A stretch of DNA of 36,354 bases, taken from assembly GCA_016190815.1 (NCBI GenBank), contig JACPPT010000009.1, forward strand, positions 1-36,354. Reading direction: 5' to 3'. The DNA comes from Chloroflexota bacterium. GTDB lineage: Bacteria > Chloroflexota > Dehalococcoidia > JACPPT01. Below the pieces are notes generated by a model. The model had not been told where the DNA came from. It saw nothing but the letters and a program-made list of their open reading frames with translations, and did not search any database. Position numbers and translations under genes: made by a program. Positions 15,745 through 25,471 of the stretch are shown here, in pieces (position 1 is the stretch's first letter; each line of letters begins with the position of its first letter).

Positions 15745-16431
15745 CTAGACTCTTCTGAGGGCTTCCACGCTCTCCCGAATCCGACCCAGGGCCTGGGCAA
15801 CGCTCTCCTTTCGGTTGAACACAGCGGAGCCTGCAACCAGTACCCTGGCGCCGGCCCTGACCACTTTGGGGGCTGTCTCCGCCGATATGCCCCCGTCCAC
15901 CTCCAGCTCGGCATGGCAGCCCGCCTCGTCCAGCATCCGTCGGAGGCGGGCTATCTTCTTCAAAGTGCTTTCGATGAACTTCTGCCCGCTATAGCCCGGG
16001 TTGACGCTCATAATAAGCACCAGGTCCAGATGGGGCAGAACCTCCTCCACCATAGAGAGAGGCGTGCCGGGGTTCAGGGATACGCCAACTTTAACCCCAA
16101 GCTCCTTGATATCCTGGACGACCCTGTGAAGATGAGGGCAGGCCTCGGCGTGAACGGTGAGGATGTCTGCGCCCGCCCTGGCAAACTCCTTGATGAGGCG
16201 CTCCGGCCTTTCCACCATGAGGTGGACGTCCAGGGGCAGGTGTGTCCAGGAGCGTATCGCCTCAACTACGAGAGGACCCACCGTCAGGCTGGGTGCAAAA
16301 TGGCCGTCCGCAACATCCACGTGGATGTAGTCGGCCCCTGCCCTGGTCGCCTCGGCCACCTGCTCGCCCAGCCGGGCGAAGTCCGCCGCGAGAATGGACG
16401 GGGCGTATTTCACTTCGCTTATATTAAGCAT
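15745..16431 (-). CDS. rpe: ribulose-phosphate 3-epimerase
   Basis: This TIM-barrel enzyme interconverts ribulose 5-phosphate and xylulose 5-phosphate. Visible signatures: APSILAADFARLGEQ at the N-terminus, IHVDVADGHFAPSLTVGP (metal-binding His/Asp), LDVHLMVERPE, MSVNPGYSGQKFI and LEVDGGISAET with the second catalytic Asp. Length 228 aa is normal. It overlaps the end of argH by 8 bp, so the two are coupled. Confidence 0.95.
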   Translation of the reverse strand: MLNISEVKYAPSILAADFARLGEQVAEATRAGADYIHVDVADGHFAPSLTVGPLVVEAIRSWTHLPLDVHLMVERPERLIKEFARAGADILTVHAEACPHLHRVVQDIKELGVKVGVSLNPGTPLSMVEEVLPHLDLVLIMSVNPGYSGQKFIESTLKKIARLRRMLDEAGCHAELEVDGGISAETAPKVVRAGARVLVAGSAVFNRKESVAQALGRIRESVEALRRV

Positions 16432-17800
16432 CGCCTTTCAGGATTTCCCTGGCGCGCGCCAGGGCCTTCTTCACCTGCTCAGGAGCCGTCCCGCCAGGGA
16501 CGTCCCTCGAGGCTATGGAGGACTCCAGGGTGATATTGAGCACATCCTTATCAAAGAGATTCGAGGAGCGCCGATATTCCTCCAGGGTTAGCTCCTTCAA
16601 ACCCTTTCCCGACTCCGATGCGTAGCGCACCACCTCCCCCACGATGCCGTGTGCCTTGCGGAACGGAATCCCCTTCTTGACCAGGTAGTCCGCCAGGTCT
16701 GTGGCCAGGATGTAGCCCTCTTCGGCCGCCTTTCGAGTCCGTGCAGAGTCGACCTTAAGAGTCTGCACCATCCCCGTAAGAACCTCCAGGGTGAAGTGCA
16801 GGGTGTCGATGGTGTCGAACAGGCCCTCCTTGTCCTCCTGGAGGTCCCTGTTGTATGCCAAAGGCAGGCCCTTGAGGGTCGTGAGAATGGCCATCAGATG
16901 CCCGTAAACCCTGCCGGTCTTTCCTCGGGCCAGCTCCGCCACGTCGGGGTTCCTCTTCTGGGGCATAATGCTGCTTCCCGTGGCGTAGGCCTCGTCCATC
17001 TCCACTAAGCCGAACTCCTCCGTTGACCAGAGGACGAGCTCCTCGACAAGTCTGGAGAGGTGCATCATAGCAAGGCAAGCCGCAGCCTCGTACTCCGCCA
17101 CGAAGTCCCGGTCTGAGACAGCGTCTATGCTGTTCTGGCTCACCCACCCAAAGCCCAGCTCCCTGGCCAGAAAGTCCCTGTCTATGGGATAGGGGACGCC
17201 AGCCAGGGCACCGCTCCCCAGAGGCAAAACGTCCACACGCTTAAGGCAGTCCAGAAAACGCTCCACATCCCGCTGGGCCATCTCGAAGTAGGCGAGGAGG
17301 TGATGGGTGAAGAGCACAGGCTGGGCCCGCTGAAGGTGGGTGTAGCCTGGCATGACGACCGATTTGTTTGCCTCCGCCAATTCCAGAAGGGCTTTCTGAA
17401 AACCGCGGAGCCTCCCTACAGTTTCGGTGATGGCCCTCTTGAGGTAGAGGCGCATGTCCAAGGCTATCTGGTCATTTCGGGAGCGGGCGGTATGCAGCCT
17501 CCCGGCTGCATCGCCTATCTTCTCCGCCAGGCGGACCTCGATGTTCATGTGGATGTCTTCCATCTCCTCTTTGAACGGGAATGTGCCCTGCTCCATCTCC
17601 TCCCTTATGGAAACGAGGCCCATAACTATTAGCTCGGCGTCCTTCTCCGAGATGATGCCCTGGCGGGCTAGCATCCTGGCGTGGGCTATGCTTCCTTCGA
17701 TGTCCTCTCGATAGAGACGCCTATCGAAGGGGAGAGAGGCGGTATAGGCCTGAGCCTTTCTATCCAGGCCTTTTTGCATTCGTGGGCGGGTTGGCTTCAT
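16424..17800 (-). CDS. argH: argininosuccinate lyase
   Basis: The last step of arginine synthesis: argininosuccinate to arginine and fumarate. The fumarase/aspartase-superfamily signature GSSIMPQKRNP is at about residues 275-285, with TARSRNDQ and PGYTHLQRAQP upstream. ATG at 17800 is preferred over TTG at 17806 because GAGG then sits seven bases away. Length 458 aa is normal. It lies 9 bp after the MaoC gene. Confidence 0.95.
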   Translation of the reverse strand: MKPTRPRMQKGLDRKAQAYTASLPFDRRLYREDIEGSIAHARMLARQGIISEKDAELIVMGLVSIREEMEQGTFPFKEEMEDIHMNIEVRLAEKIGDAAGRLHTARSRNDQIALDMRLYLKRAITETVGRLRGFQKALLELAEANKSVVMPGYTHLQRAQPVLFTHHLLAYFEMAQRDVERFLDCLKRVDVLPLGSGALAGVPYPIDRDFLARELGFGWVSQNSIDAVSDRDFVAEYEAAACLAMMHLSRLVEELVLWSTEEFGLVEMDEAYATGSSIMPQKRNPDVAELARGKTGRVYGHLMAILTTLKGLPLAYNRDLQEDKEGLFDTIDTLHFTLEVLTGMVQTLKVDSARTRKAAEEGYILATDLADYLVKKGIPFRKAHGIVGEVVRYASESGKGLKELTLEEYRRSSNLFDKDVLNITLESSIASRDVPGGTAPEQVKKALARAREILKGDA

Positions 17801-17809
17801 ACTCAAGCC

Positions 17810-18289
17810 TCAGACCTCACGAGCTTTTTTCTTGGAAACAAGCACCTGGCGCTTGAAGGTGAGGATGGTCTCATTCTTCTGGTTCCAGGCCCTTGACTCC
17901 ACTATTACAATGCCTCTATCTGGCCTGCTCCTGGACTCCTTCTTGTCCAGGACCTTCGTCTCAGCGTAGATGGTGTCGCCGTAGAAGCTGGGGCCGACGT
18001 GCCTCACCTCGTCGTACCCCAGGTTGGCGATGGCCTTGCCGCTTATGTCCCGCACGCTCATACCGACAACAAGGCTGAAGACGTAAGTCCCCACCACAAG
18101 CCTTTTGCCGAACTGGCTTCCCTTCATATAGTTCTCGTCCAGGTGAAGGGGGTTGTGGTTCATCGTGAGGAGACAGAAAAGAGTGTCGTCGAACTCCGTT
18201 ATGGTCTTGCCGGGCCAGTGCTTATATACATCGCCTATGTTGAAGTCCTCATAGCAGCGGCCGAAGCTCTCCCTGCCATCTATCTCCAT
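17810..18289 (-). CDS. MaoC-family hotdog dehydratase
   Basis: Hotdog-fold enoyl-CoA hydratase-like protein, 159 aa. The conserved hydratase segment has Asn and His in MNHNPLHLDENYMKG (about 43-57), preceded by the FNIGDVYKHWPGKTITEFD start typical of MaoC proteins acting on acyl-CoA substrates. The neighbouring acyl-CoA dehydrogenase 13 bp upstream suggests the two work in sequence on an acyl-CoA, making and hydrating a double bond. The substrate is unknown. Its place inside an arginine operon is unusual. Confidence 0.85.
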   Translation of the reverse strand: MEIDGRESFGRCYEDFNIGDVYKHWPGKTITEFDDTLFCLLTMNHNPLHLDENYMKGSQFGKRLVVGTYVFSLVVGMSVRDISGKAIANLGYDEVRHVGPSFYGDTIYAETKVLDKKESRSRPDRGIVIVESRAWNQKNETILTFKRQVLVSKKKAREV

Positions 18290-18302
18290 GTCTTCCCTCC
18301 CA

Positions 18303-19460
18303 TCAGATCTTGTATTTATTGAGGAGGTTCCTTGCTATCACGAGCTTCTGAATCTCGTTGGTCCCCTCGCCTATTATCATCAAAGGTGCATCCCTGTAAT
18401 ATCTTTCCAGGGGCAGTTCCTTGATGTAACCATATCCGCCATGAATGCGCATAGCCTCCATCGTTACCTCGCCGCAGACCTCGCTGGCGAAGAGCTTGGC
18501 CATCCCGGCCTCCAGGTCGCAGCGCTCCCCCATGTCCTTTTTGGCGGCGGCGTGGTAGGTGAGGAGCCGGGCTGCCTCTATCTTGGTGGCCATATCTGCC
18601 AGCTTTATCTGAATGACCTGGTGCTGGCAGATGGGCTTTCCGAAGGCCTGGCGCTGCTGCGAGTATCTAATGGCGGCTTCAAAGGCGGCTGTGGCAACGC
18701 CTACAGCCCTGGCTGCTATGTTTATCCTGCCCACCTCCAGCCCGCTCATAACGTGGGAAAAGCCTGCCCCCTCCTTCAACCCGACCAGGTTCGTAGCAGG
18801 AACTCGAAAGTCCTGGAATATAAGCTCGCACGTGTCCAGCCCCCGATACCCTAGCTTATCCAGGTCTCGTCCGACGGTGAAGCCTGGCTCTCCTTTCTCA
18901 ACTATGAAACAGCTTATGCCCTTGTAGGGTGGCTGCGCTTTTGTGTCCGTCTTGGCCAGAAGAGCAAAGGTGTTCCCGTATCTGCCGTTGGTTATGAAAA
19001 GCTTGGTTCCGTTTATTATGTAATCATCGTCATCTTTAACTGCCGTGGTCTGGATAGCCTGGACATCACTTCCAGCGTTGGGCTCTGTAAGGGCCAGTCC
19101 CCCCCGTTTCTCTCCCTTGGCCAGAAGGGGCAGGAAGCGCTTCTTCTGCTCCTCCGTCCCGAAAGTGTAGACGATGTAGGACATGATGGAGTGGGTGCCG
19201 ATTATCCCGCTCACGCTCATCCACCCTTTGCAGATCTCCTCGAAGATCATGGCGTAGGTGGTGTAGTCGAGCCCCATCCCACCGTATTCCTGGGGTATGG
19301 TGCATCCGAAAAGCCCCATCTCCTTCATCTTCTCCACTATCTGGAAGGGGTAATCATCGGCGTTCTCCATATTGCTGGAGACAGGGGCTATCTCTCTTTT
19401 CACGAAATCCCTGATGGTTGTCAGTATCTGTTTCTGCTCGTCTGTCAGCTCTCTATACAT
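18303..19460 (-). CDS. acyl-CoA dehydrogenase
   Basis: FAD-dependent enzyme introducing a 2,3 double bond into acyl-CoA. Family signatures: LTEPNAGSD (about 136-144), ITNGRYGNTFALLAKTD, AFGKPICQHQVIQIKLADM, HGGYGYIKELPLERYYRDA, and GEGTNEIQ near the C-terminus with the probable catalytic Glu. Length 385 aa is typical. ATG is preceded by GAGGGA. Electrons would go to ETF, not in this window. Its function in an arginine operon is not obvious; it probably pairs with the MaoC protein. Confidence 0.93.
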   Translation of the reverse strand: MYRELTDEQKQILTTIRDFVKREIAPVSSNMENADDYPFQIVEKMKEMGLFGCTIPQEYGGMGLDYTTYAMIFEEICKGWMSVSGIIGTHSIMSYIVYTFGTEEQKKRFLPLLAKGEKRGGLALTEPNAGSDVQAIQTTAVKDDDDYIINGTKLFITNGRYGNTFALLAKTDTKAQPPYKGISCFIVEKGEPGFTVGRDLDKLGYRGLDTCELIFQDFRVPATNLVGLKEGAGFSHVMSGLEVGRINIAARAVGVATAAFEAAIRYSQQRQAFGKPICQHQVIQIKLADMATKIEAARLLTYHAAAKKDMGERCDLEAGMAKLFASEVCGEVTMEAMRIHGGYGYIKELPLERYYRDAPLMIIGEGTNEIQKLVIARNLLNKYKI

Positions 19461-19472
19461 CTTGACGTCCCT

Positions 19473-20711
19473 CTACTTTTCCTTGCGAACTGACACACCC
19501 AAAATCCCGTCAGGCTGTTCTAAGAGCTGAACCTGCGCCTGGACTCTAACCGGCAGTCCCCAGATATAGATGAAACCGGGGGCAGCCTGCTGATCGAAAA
19601 CGTCTCCTTTGTCGTAGGTGGCCAGCGAATAGGAATAAAGGGACTTGGGAGACTTTCGCCCCACCACGATGCAGTTGCCCTTATGCAGCTTGACCCGCAC
19701 GGCTCCTGTAACGTGGCGCTGGGTGCTCTGTACGTAGGCTGCCAGGTCCTGGTGCAAAGCTGTAAACCAAAGACCATCATAGATGAGGTCAGCGTATTCC
19801 TGGGCCACCCTTTCCTTGAAACGCAACTGCTCCTTGCTCAGGGTCATCATCTCCAGAGCTTTATGAGCCTTTAGGAGGACCGTTGCAGCAGGTGATTCGT
19901 AGACCTCCCTGGACTTTATCCCCACAAGCCTGTTCTCCAGGTGGTCTATTCTCCCCACGCCGTGGGCGCCCGCCATCTCGTTTAATCTACGAATTAATGC
20001 CACGCCGCTGAGGTCCTCGCCGTCCAGGCTCACCGGCAGGCCTTTCTCAAAGCCTATCTCAATATACACCGGCTTATCCGGACTCTCCCCCGGGGACTTG
20101 GTCCAGGCGTAGACCTCCTCCGGTGGCTCCGCCCAAGGGTCCTCCAAGATGCCGCACTCGATGCTTCTTCCCCAGAGATTCTGGTCTGTGGAATAGGGGG
20201 TGGTCTTGGCCGGGGGCATAGGAATTTTGTGGCGGTGGGCGTATTCCATCTCCTCCTCCCTTGTCATCCGCCACTCCCTGGCCGGTGCTATAACCTTGAG
20301 GTCTGGCGCCAGGGCTGCCGTGCTCACGTCGAACCTCACCTGGTCGTTTCCCTTGCCTGTGCAGCCGTGGGCAATGGCCTTGGCACCCTCCTCCCGGGCC
20401 ACATCCACCAGCAGCTTCGCTATTAAGGGACGAGATAGAGCAGTGGCAAGGGGATACTGCCCCTCGTAAATTGCATCCGCTGCCAGGGCTGGGAATACGA
20501 AATGCTTTACAAAAAGCTCCTTGGCATCCACCACAAGAGCCTTGACCGCCCCAGCTTTGAGGGCCTTCTCCCTGACCGATGAGATGTCCTTCTCCCCACC
20601 CACATCCAGCGTAAGGGCTATGACATCCATCCCGTATTTTTCAGGGAGCCACTTTATGGCCACAGAGGTATCCAGCCCACCACTGTAAGCCAGTACAACC
20701 TTCTCTTTCAC
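19473..20711 (-). CDS. argG: argininosuccinate synthase
   Basis: Condenses citrulline and aspartate using ATP. The N-type ATP pyrophosphatase loop is AYSGGLDTSVAIKWL (about 8-22). Downstream are IAHGCTGKGNDQVRF, TPYSTDQNLWGRSIECG and the tetramerisation C-terminus. Length 412 aa is normal. The start is GTG at 20711, preceded by an AAGGGGG sequence. The gene lies 23 bp after argD. Confidence 0.96.
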   Translation of the reverse strand: MKEKVVLAYSGGLDTSVAIKWLPEKYGMDVIALTLDVGGEKDISSVREKALKAGAVKALVVDAKELFVKHFVFPALAADAIYEGQYPLATALSRPLIAKLLVDVAREEGAKAIAHGCTGKGNDQVRFDVSTAALAPDLKVIAPAREWRMTREEEMEYAHRHKIPMPPAKTTPYSTDQNLWGRSIECGILEDPWAEPPEEVYAWTKSPGESPDKPVYIEIGFEKGLPVSLDGEDLSGVALIRRLNEMAGAHGVGRIDHLENRLVGIKSREVYESPAATVLLKAHKALEMMTLSKEQLRFKERVAQEYADLIYDGLWFTALHQDLAAYVQSTQRHVTGAVRVKLHKGNCIVVGRKSPKSLYSYSLATYDKGDVFDQQAAPGFIYIWGLPVRVQAQVQLLEQPDGILGVSVRKEK

Positions 20712-20734
20712 TTTAACCCCCTTTCTCCCCCTGT

Positions 20735-21937
20735 CTACATAAGTTTCTTGTCCTTTGCCACCTTCTCCAGAGCCGATGTCAGGATGCTTATCGCTTTATC
20801 TACCTCTGCCTTCTTAACCACAAGAGGCGGCATGAATCGAATGGCGTCAGGCTTGACTGGGTTGAGAAGAAGGCCTCCCTCCAAACAGGTCTTTACCACA
20901 TCCGCCGCAATTTCACCGTTGAACTGTAATGCCATGAGAAGCCCCCTGCCCCTGACCTCTGTGATAAATGGGAAGGTGGCTTTCAGCTTGTTGAAGCTCT
21001 GTTTCAGGTGGTCTCCCAGGCGGCTCACATTGGAAACCACGTCCTTTTCCAAGATGAACTTCAGTGTTTCGTAGCCTACGGCGCATGCCAGGGGATTCCC
21101 GCCAAAGGTTGAGCCGTGGTCGCCCGGTTTGAATACCGAGGCCGTTTCCTTCGCTAAAAGGGCGCCTATGGGAAAGCCGCCTGCCAGTCCCTTGCCCAGG
21201 GTCATTATATCAGGCTCAACCCCGAACTGCTGGTAGCCAAATAGAGTGCCCAGTCGCCCTATGCCGGTTTGAATCTCGTCCATAATAAGAAGCAGCCCCC
21301 GCTCATCGCACCATGCCCTGACCTGCTTCAAATAGCTATCGTTTGGGACGTTTACGCCCCCCTCCCCCTGAACAGGCTCCAGCATCACCGCGCAGGTCTT
21401 TTCATTGGTGGCCTCCATTATGGCTTCGATGCTGTTGAACTCCACATTTACAAAGCCTTCTGGAAGCGGTGTAAAGGGCTCCTGGTATTTGGGCTGGCCC
21501 GTGGCCGCCACCATGGCCAGGGTCCGCCCATGGAAGGAGTCCATTGCAGTTATGATGGCGTATGCACCGCTCAGGTGCAGCTTGCCATATTTGCGGGCCA
21601 GCTTCACAGCACCCTCGTTGGCCTCAGCCCCGCTGTTGACGAAATAGGCCCGCTCCATGCAGCTATTCTGGACCAGAAGCTCGGCAAGCTGAATCTGCGG
21701 GATGTGATAGAAAATGTTGGAAACATGTATGAGCTTCGAGGCCTGCCCAGACAGGGCCTTTCTCACCACGGGGTGACAGTGGCCGAGGCTGTTGACCGCG
21801 ATGCCAGCCACAAAGTCCAGATACTCCTTCCCGTCCTCGTCCCAGACCTTTACCCCTTTCCCCCGCACTATGGTAACAGGCTGGCGCTTGCCCGTGGTCA
21901 TAAAGTAGCGGGCCTCGAGTTCTTGCCACTTGCTCAT
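20735..21937 (-). CDS. argD: acetylornithine aminotransferase
   Basis: PLP-dependent class III aminotransferase making N-acetylornithine. Visible: FVNSGAEANEGAVKLAR (phosphate-binding, 99-115), SFHGRT (134-139), LLIMDEIQTGIGR with PLP-binding Asp220, and TLGKGLAGG with Schiff-base Lys249. Length 400 aa is typical. ATG has an AAGGAG Shine-Dalgarno. It follows the UPF0182 gene by 12 bp. Confidence 0.95.
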   Translation of the reverse strand: MSKWQELEARYFMTTGKRQPVTIVRGKGVKVWDEDGKEYLDFVAGIAVNSLGHCHPVVRKALSGQASKLIHVSNIFYHIPQIQLAELLVQNSCMERAYFVNSGAEANEGAVKLARKYGKLHLSGAYAIITAMDSFHGRTLAMVAATGQPKYQEPFTPLPEGFVNVEFNSIEAIMEATNEKTCAVMLEPVQGEGGVNVPNDSYLKQVRAWCDERGLLLIMDEIQTGIGRLGTLFGYQQFGVEPDIMTLGKGLAGGFPIGALLAKETASVFKPGDHGSTFGGNPLACAVGYETLKFILEKDVVSNVSRLGDHLKQSFNKLKATFPFITEVRGRGLLMALQFNGEIAADVVKTCLEGGLLLNPVKPDAIRFMPPLVVKKAEVDKAISILTSALEKVAKDKKLM

Positions 21938-21949
21938 CTTGGCTCCTTC

Positions 21950-24682
21950 CTAACGCAGCGATTCCAGAAGATTGTTGAGAGCCTCTTCCAGCTTCTTAAG
22001 CTCTTCTTGAACATTCTTCAGGGCGTCCTGTATTCCTTTGATCTCCTCTCCTACCCTTGGGGTGCCCCCGGGCGGCTGTTCTCCACCTGGAGGTGTAACC
22101 GCTGGCGGCGACACCCTGCCACCTGTTACAGCCGCAAGGCTTTCTGCCAGGGTGGGTTGCATTGTTACACGGTCGCTGGTTACCACAACAACACGCTTCA
22201 GTTCAGGGAACGCTAGCTGCTCAGCTTGAAGGAATATTGGCTCAACGTAGAGCAGGGAGTTCTCTATGGGAATCACCAGGAGATTGCCACGAATTACCCG
22301 GGAGCCCCGCTGGTCCCAGAGGGTAAGCTGCTGCGCGATGACGGGGTCGTTGTTTATTCGGGCCTCTATTTGACTGGGGCCATCTATCTGCTTGTCCTTG
22401 GGGAAATTGTAGAGCAGAAGCTTGCCATAGTTCTCACCATCGCTTCTGGCCGCCAGCCATCCCACCATATTGGGCTTGTTGGCTGGGGTGAATGGGAGAA
22501 GGAGGAGGAACTCCTCCCTGGGCTCCCCGAGCAGACGCATAATGACGTAGTAAGGCTCCATTTGCTGGTACTTGCCGTAGTACAGCTCCTGGGGAATGTC
22601 CCACAGGTCTTCCCTATTGTAGAAGACCTTGGCATCCTGCATGTGATATTTCAGAAGCATCCTGGCCTGCACCATAAAGAGATCCTCAGGGTAGCGAACA
22701 TGCACCCTCAAAGACGCTGGCATATCGTCTATGGGCTTGAAGAGGGTGGGGAAGATATTCTGGTAGGTTCGCACCAAGGCGTCATCGGGGTCTGCGATGT
22801 AGAAATCCATAGTGCCCTCATAGGCATCTATGACCACCTTTACGCTGTTGCGAATGTAGTTTATGCCGCCTTCGAATGGCTGGGAGTAGGGATACCTGCT
22901 GGTGGTGGTATAAGCATCCTGAATCCAGAAGAGCTTGCCATCGGCCACCACCATGTACGGGTCCCCGTCCAGGCGCAGGAAGGGCGCTACGTGGTTCACC
23001 CTCTCCTGAATATGGCGGAAGTATTGGATTCGGCTCTCCGGAGTTATCCCGCCGGCGATGAGGATATTTACGTCTCCGAACTGCAAGGCATAGGCCAGGC
23101 GGCGGATGTAGGAGCTGAGGAGGACCCCCCCTTTGCCCTGGTATTTTGTGTAGACGGGTATGTCCTCCTTGGTGGGATAGTCAAACTCAGGGATGTTTGT
23201 GTTCACAATAACATAGCTCGTGGTCTTCTCCCCGAAGTAAATCTGCGGGCGCTCCAATGGAATATCCCCCGCAGGAGGCACATCCTTGATGAAGAAAAGG
23301 GGGCGCCCCTCAGGAGAGAACTCGGTAACGGGGCTCATGGCTACGCCATATCCATGGGTGAACTGGAGCTTCTGGTTTATCCAGCGTTGCGCCTCCGCAG
23401 GAAGCTTCTCTACCGATAGCTCCCTGGGGCCAACCATGACCTGTCGGTACCGGTCATCGATGGTGTAGCGATCCACGTCCACATCGTGGAAATCGTAGTA
23501 AAGCCTTATGAATTGAATCTGGTTATATGTGTCCTTCAGGGGGCGATAATCCCATAGACGGACATTATCTATAGTGTCCGGGTTCTTGAGTATGTCCTCT
23601 TCTTTTACCTGCCCCTCAGCGGGAAAAGACTTCGCCTCTACACTGTCTAACCCGAAGGCGTAGCGTGTGGCCTTGACGTTGTTCTGTATGTATGGTGTCT
23701 CTCGCGCCAGTTCATTGGGCACCACATCAAATTGCTGAACCAGGCCGGGATATATATTCCCTACCACAATAGAAGCCGCCACCCATATTCCAACTCCCCA
23801 CAAAGGCAAACGAATCCCGCCGGTGAAGACGCTAGCAATGAGAAGCAAGGCACAGAAAGATGCTATGACTATTAAGATTCTATACGCCGTTAGCTGGGCA
23901 TTGACATCGGTGAAGGTGGCGCCAAAGACAGCGCCCCTGGACGAAAACACCAGCTCGTAGATATCGAACCAGTAGCTCCAGGATATTAGAAGAAGAGCGG
24001 CCGCGCCCAAAAGAAAGATGTGTACTCTTATAGGTCGATTGAACGCAAAATTAAATCCGCGGAGGCCAAAATTCACTATGTAGATGCCCAGGCCTCCTAA
24101 GAGGGTAACCACTACCGCCCCCATCAGCCATCTTTGAATAGAACGGTAGAAGGGAAGGGTAAAGACATAGAAGGATGCGTCTTTCCCGAAAGCGGGGTCA
24201 GCCTGACCGAAGGGGACAGCGTTGGCAAATCGGAGGATGTTATCCCATTGCCCCATGGCGACTGCACCGAAGATGAGACTCAAGAAGATAGAAGCAAGAA
24301 TAAACACGATATTCACAGCCCGGCGCACCATTCCCAGGAACTCCTCGGGGAGCATTGGCAAGCCGGCCCTCCTGGATAGCCTTATGGAAAGATAGATGTT
24401 GGCAACAAAAAAGGCTGCAAAAAGCAAGGCACCTGCAAAAAAGAGCCACACCTTTGTAACCAGAACAGTGGCATACACCCTCTGAAAGCCAACGTTTTCA
24501 AACCAAAGCCACTCGGTATAGATGCCCCTCCCGATGGAGAAGATAATATAAATAGCCAGGAGCACGCCAAAGATCAGAACCCACCTCAACAGTGGAACAA
24601 TGGGATCAGGCTGCTGACCCCTGTAATCAAAAGGCAATGGTGGCAACCCGCCAGGTCGGTTCGTCTCAAAAAACATCATCAT
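21950..24682 (-). CDS. UPF0182 family membrane protein
   Basis: 910 aa. The N-terminal third has about seven hydrophobic helices, starting at LLRWVLIFGVLLAIYIIFSI (about 31-50). A large extracytoplasmic region follows with family-typical segments such as RAEETPYI-like RETPYIQNNVKATRYAFGLD and YTTTSRYPYSQPFEGGINYIRNSVK. The C-terminus has a Pro/Gly-rich linker and a coiled coil (about 875-910). UPF0182 proteins are found in Actinobacteria, Cyanobacteria and Chloroflexota; their function is unknown. It overlaps argB by 4 bp, so it is translated with the arginine genes. Confidence 0.92.
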   Translation of the reverse strand: MMMFFETNRPGGLPPLPFDYRGQQPDPIVPLLRWVLIFGVLLAIYIIFSIGRGIYTEWLWFENVGFQRVYATVLVTKVWLFFAGALLFAAFFVANIYLSIRLSRRAGLPMLPEEFLGMVRRAVNIVFILASIFLSLIFGAVAMGQWDNILRFANAVPFGQADPAFGKDASFYVFTLPFYRSIQRWLMGAVVVTLLGGLGIYIVNFGLRGFNFAFNRPIRVHIFLLGAAALLLISWSYWFDIYELVFSSRGAVFGATFTDVNAQLTAYRILIVIASFCALLLIASVFTGGIRLPLWGVGIWVAASIVVGNIYPGLVQQFDVVPNELARETPYIQNNVKATRYAFGLDSVEAKSFPAEGQVKEEDILKNPDTIDNVRLWDYRPLKDTYNQIQFIRLYYDFHDVDVDRYTIDDRYRQVMVGPRELSVEKLPAEAQRWINQKLQFTHGYGVAMSPVTEFSPEGRPLFFIKDVPPAGDIPLERPQIYFGEKTTSYVIVNTNIPEFDYPTKEDIPVYTKYQGKGGVLLSSYIRRLAYALQFGDVNILIAGGITPESRIQYFRHIQERVNHVAPFLRLDGDPYMVVADGKLFWIQDAYTTTSRYPYSQPFEGGINYIRNSVKVVIDAYEGTMDFYIADPDDALVRTYQNIFPTLFKPIDDMPASLRVHVRYPEDLFMVQARMLLKYHMQDAKVFYNREDLWDIPQELYYGKYQQMEPYYVIMRLLGEPREEFLLLLPFTPANKPNMVGWLAARSDGENYGKLLLYNFPKDKQIDGPSQIEARINNDPVIAQQLTLWDQRGSRVIRGNLLVIPIENSLLYVEPIFLQAEQLAFPELKRVVVVTSDRVTMQPTLAESLAAVTGGRVSPPAVTPPGGEQPPGGTPRVGEEIKGIQDALKNVQEELKKLEEALNNLLESLR

Positions 24683-25461
24683 CCTCCTGCAATTGTTGTG
24701 CCTGCACCTTCCCCCTCAATGGTATTGATAAGGGCATGGGGCAAGCGTCCATCCACGATCTGAGCCATATCTACGGCGCCGACGGCCTTGAGACAGGCCT
24801 CCAGCTTGGGTATCATACCCCCGGAAACGACACCAGAAGCCATCAGCGAGCGGGCCTCCTCTGAGGCAAGTCTTGGGATGACCTTCCCAGCCCCATCCTG
24901 GACGCCGGCGACGTCTGTAAGAAATACAAGCCTACGGGCGCGTATGACCACGGCCAGCTCCCCCGCAACGGTGTCAGCGTTTATGTTAAGGATTGTGCCC
25001 GCCTCGTTGGAGCTTCCAGACTTACTCAGGGCCACGGTTGCTATCACAGGTATGTATCCGGCAGCAATCACCGCCTCAAGAGGCTTTGGGTCGATCCTGG
25101 TCACCTCCCCGACAAAGCCCAGCTCAGGGTTTGCAACCCTCGCCTCGATGAACCCGCCGTCCACGCCGCTCAGCCCCAGGGCTTTGCCGCCCAGGGCTTG
25201 AATCCGGGCAACCAGCTCCTTGTTCACCAGACCCGCCAGCACCGCCACCACTACGCCCAGGCTTTTAGCATCTGTTACCCTTAACCCACCAACGAATTTG
25301 GCGGGGACGCCCTGCCTTTCCAGCCACTGGGTAATGGTCTTTCCTCCCCCGTGTACCAGAACCACGGACAAGCCCTTTTTCCAGAGAGCCACCACGTCCT
25401 CCAGGGTCGTATCGTGGCTCCCCAGGGTGCTTCCGCCTATCTTAACTATGATAGGTTTCAT
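24679..25461 (-). CDS. argB: acetylglutamate kinase
   Basis: Amino-acid kinase family enzyme phosphorylating N-acetylglutamate. Visible: VKIGGSTLG (6-14, ATP phosphate contacts), VLVHGGGKTITQWLERQG (substrate loop, about 35-52), ILNINADTVAGELAV and LVFLTDVAGVQDGAGKVI. Length 260 aa is near normal. It starts 10 bp after the Mrr-N-like gene. argC, normally the next enzyme, is absent from the window. Confidence 0.95.
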   Translation of the reverse strand: MKPIIVKIGGSTLGSHDTTLEDVVALWKKGLSVVLVHGGGKTITQWLERQGVPAKFVGGLRVTDAKSLGVVVAVLAGLVNKELVARIQALGGKALGLSGVDGGFIEARVANPELGFVGEVTRIDPKPLEAVIAAGYIPVIATVALSKSGSSNEAGTILNINADTVAGELAVVIRARRLVFLTDVAGVQDGAGKVIPRLASEEARSLMASGVVSGGMIPKLEACLKAVGAVDMAQIVDGRLPHALINTIEGEGAGTTIAGG

Positions 25462-25471
25462 CTGATTCCTG

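Noticed and set aside
15661-16533. Plus-strand 290-aa ORF over rpe
   Set aside because: It runs through rpe and argH, both of which have full family signatures on the other strand.
22226-23419. Plus-strand 397-aa ORF inside the UPF0182 gene
   Set aside because: Long only because of the reading-frame bias of the opposite strand; no recognisable motif.
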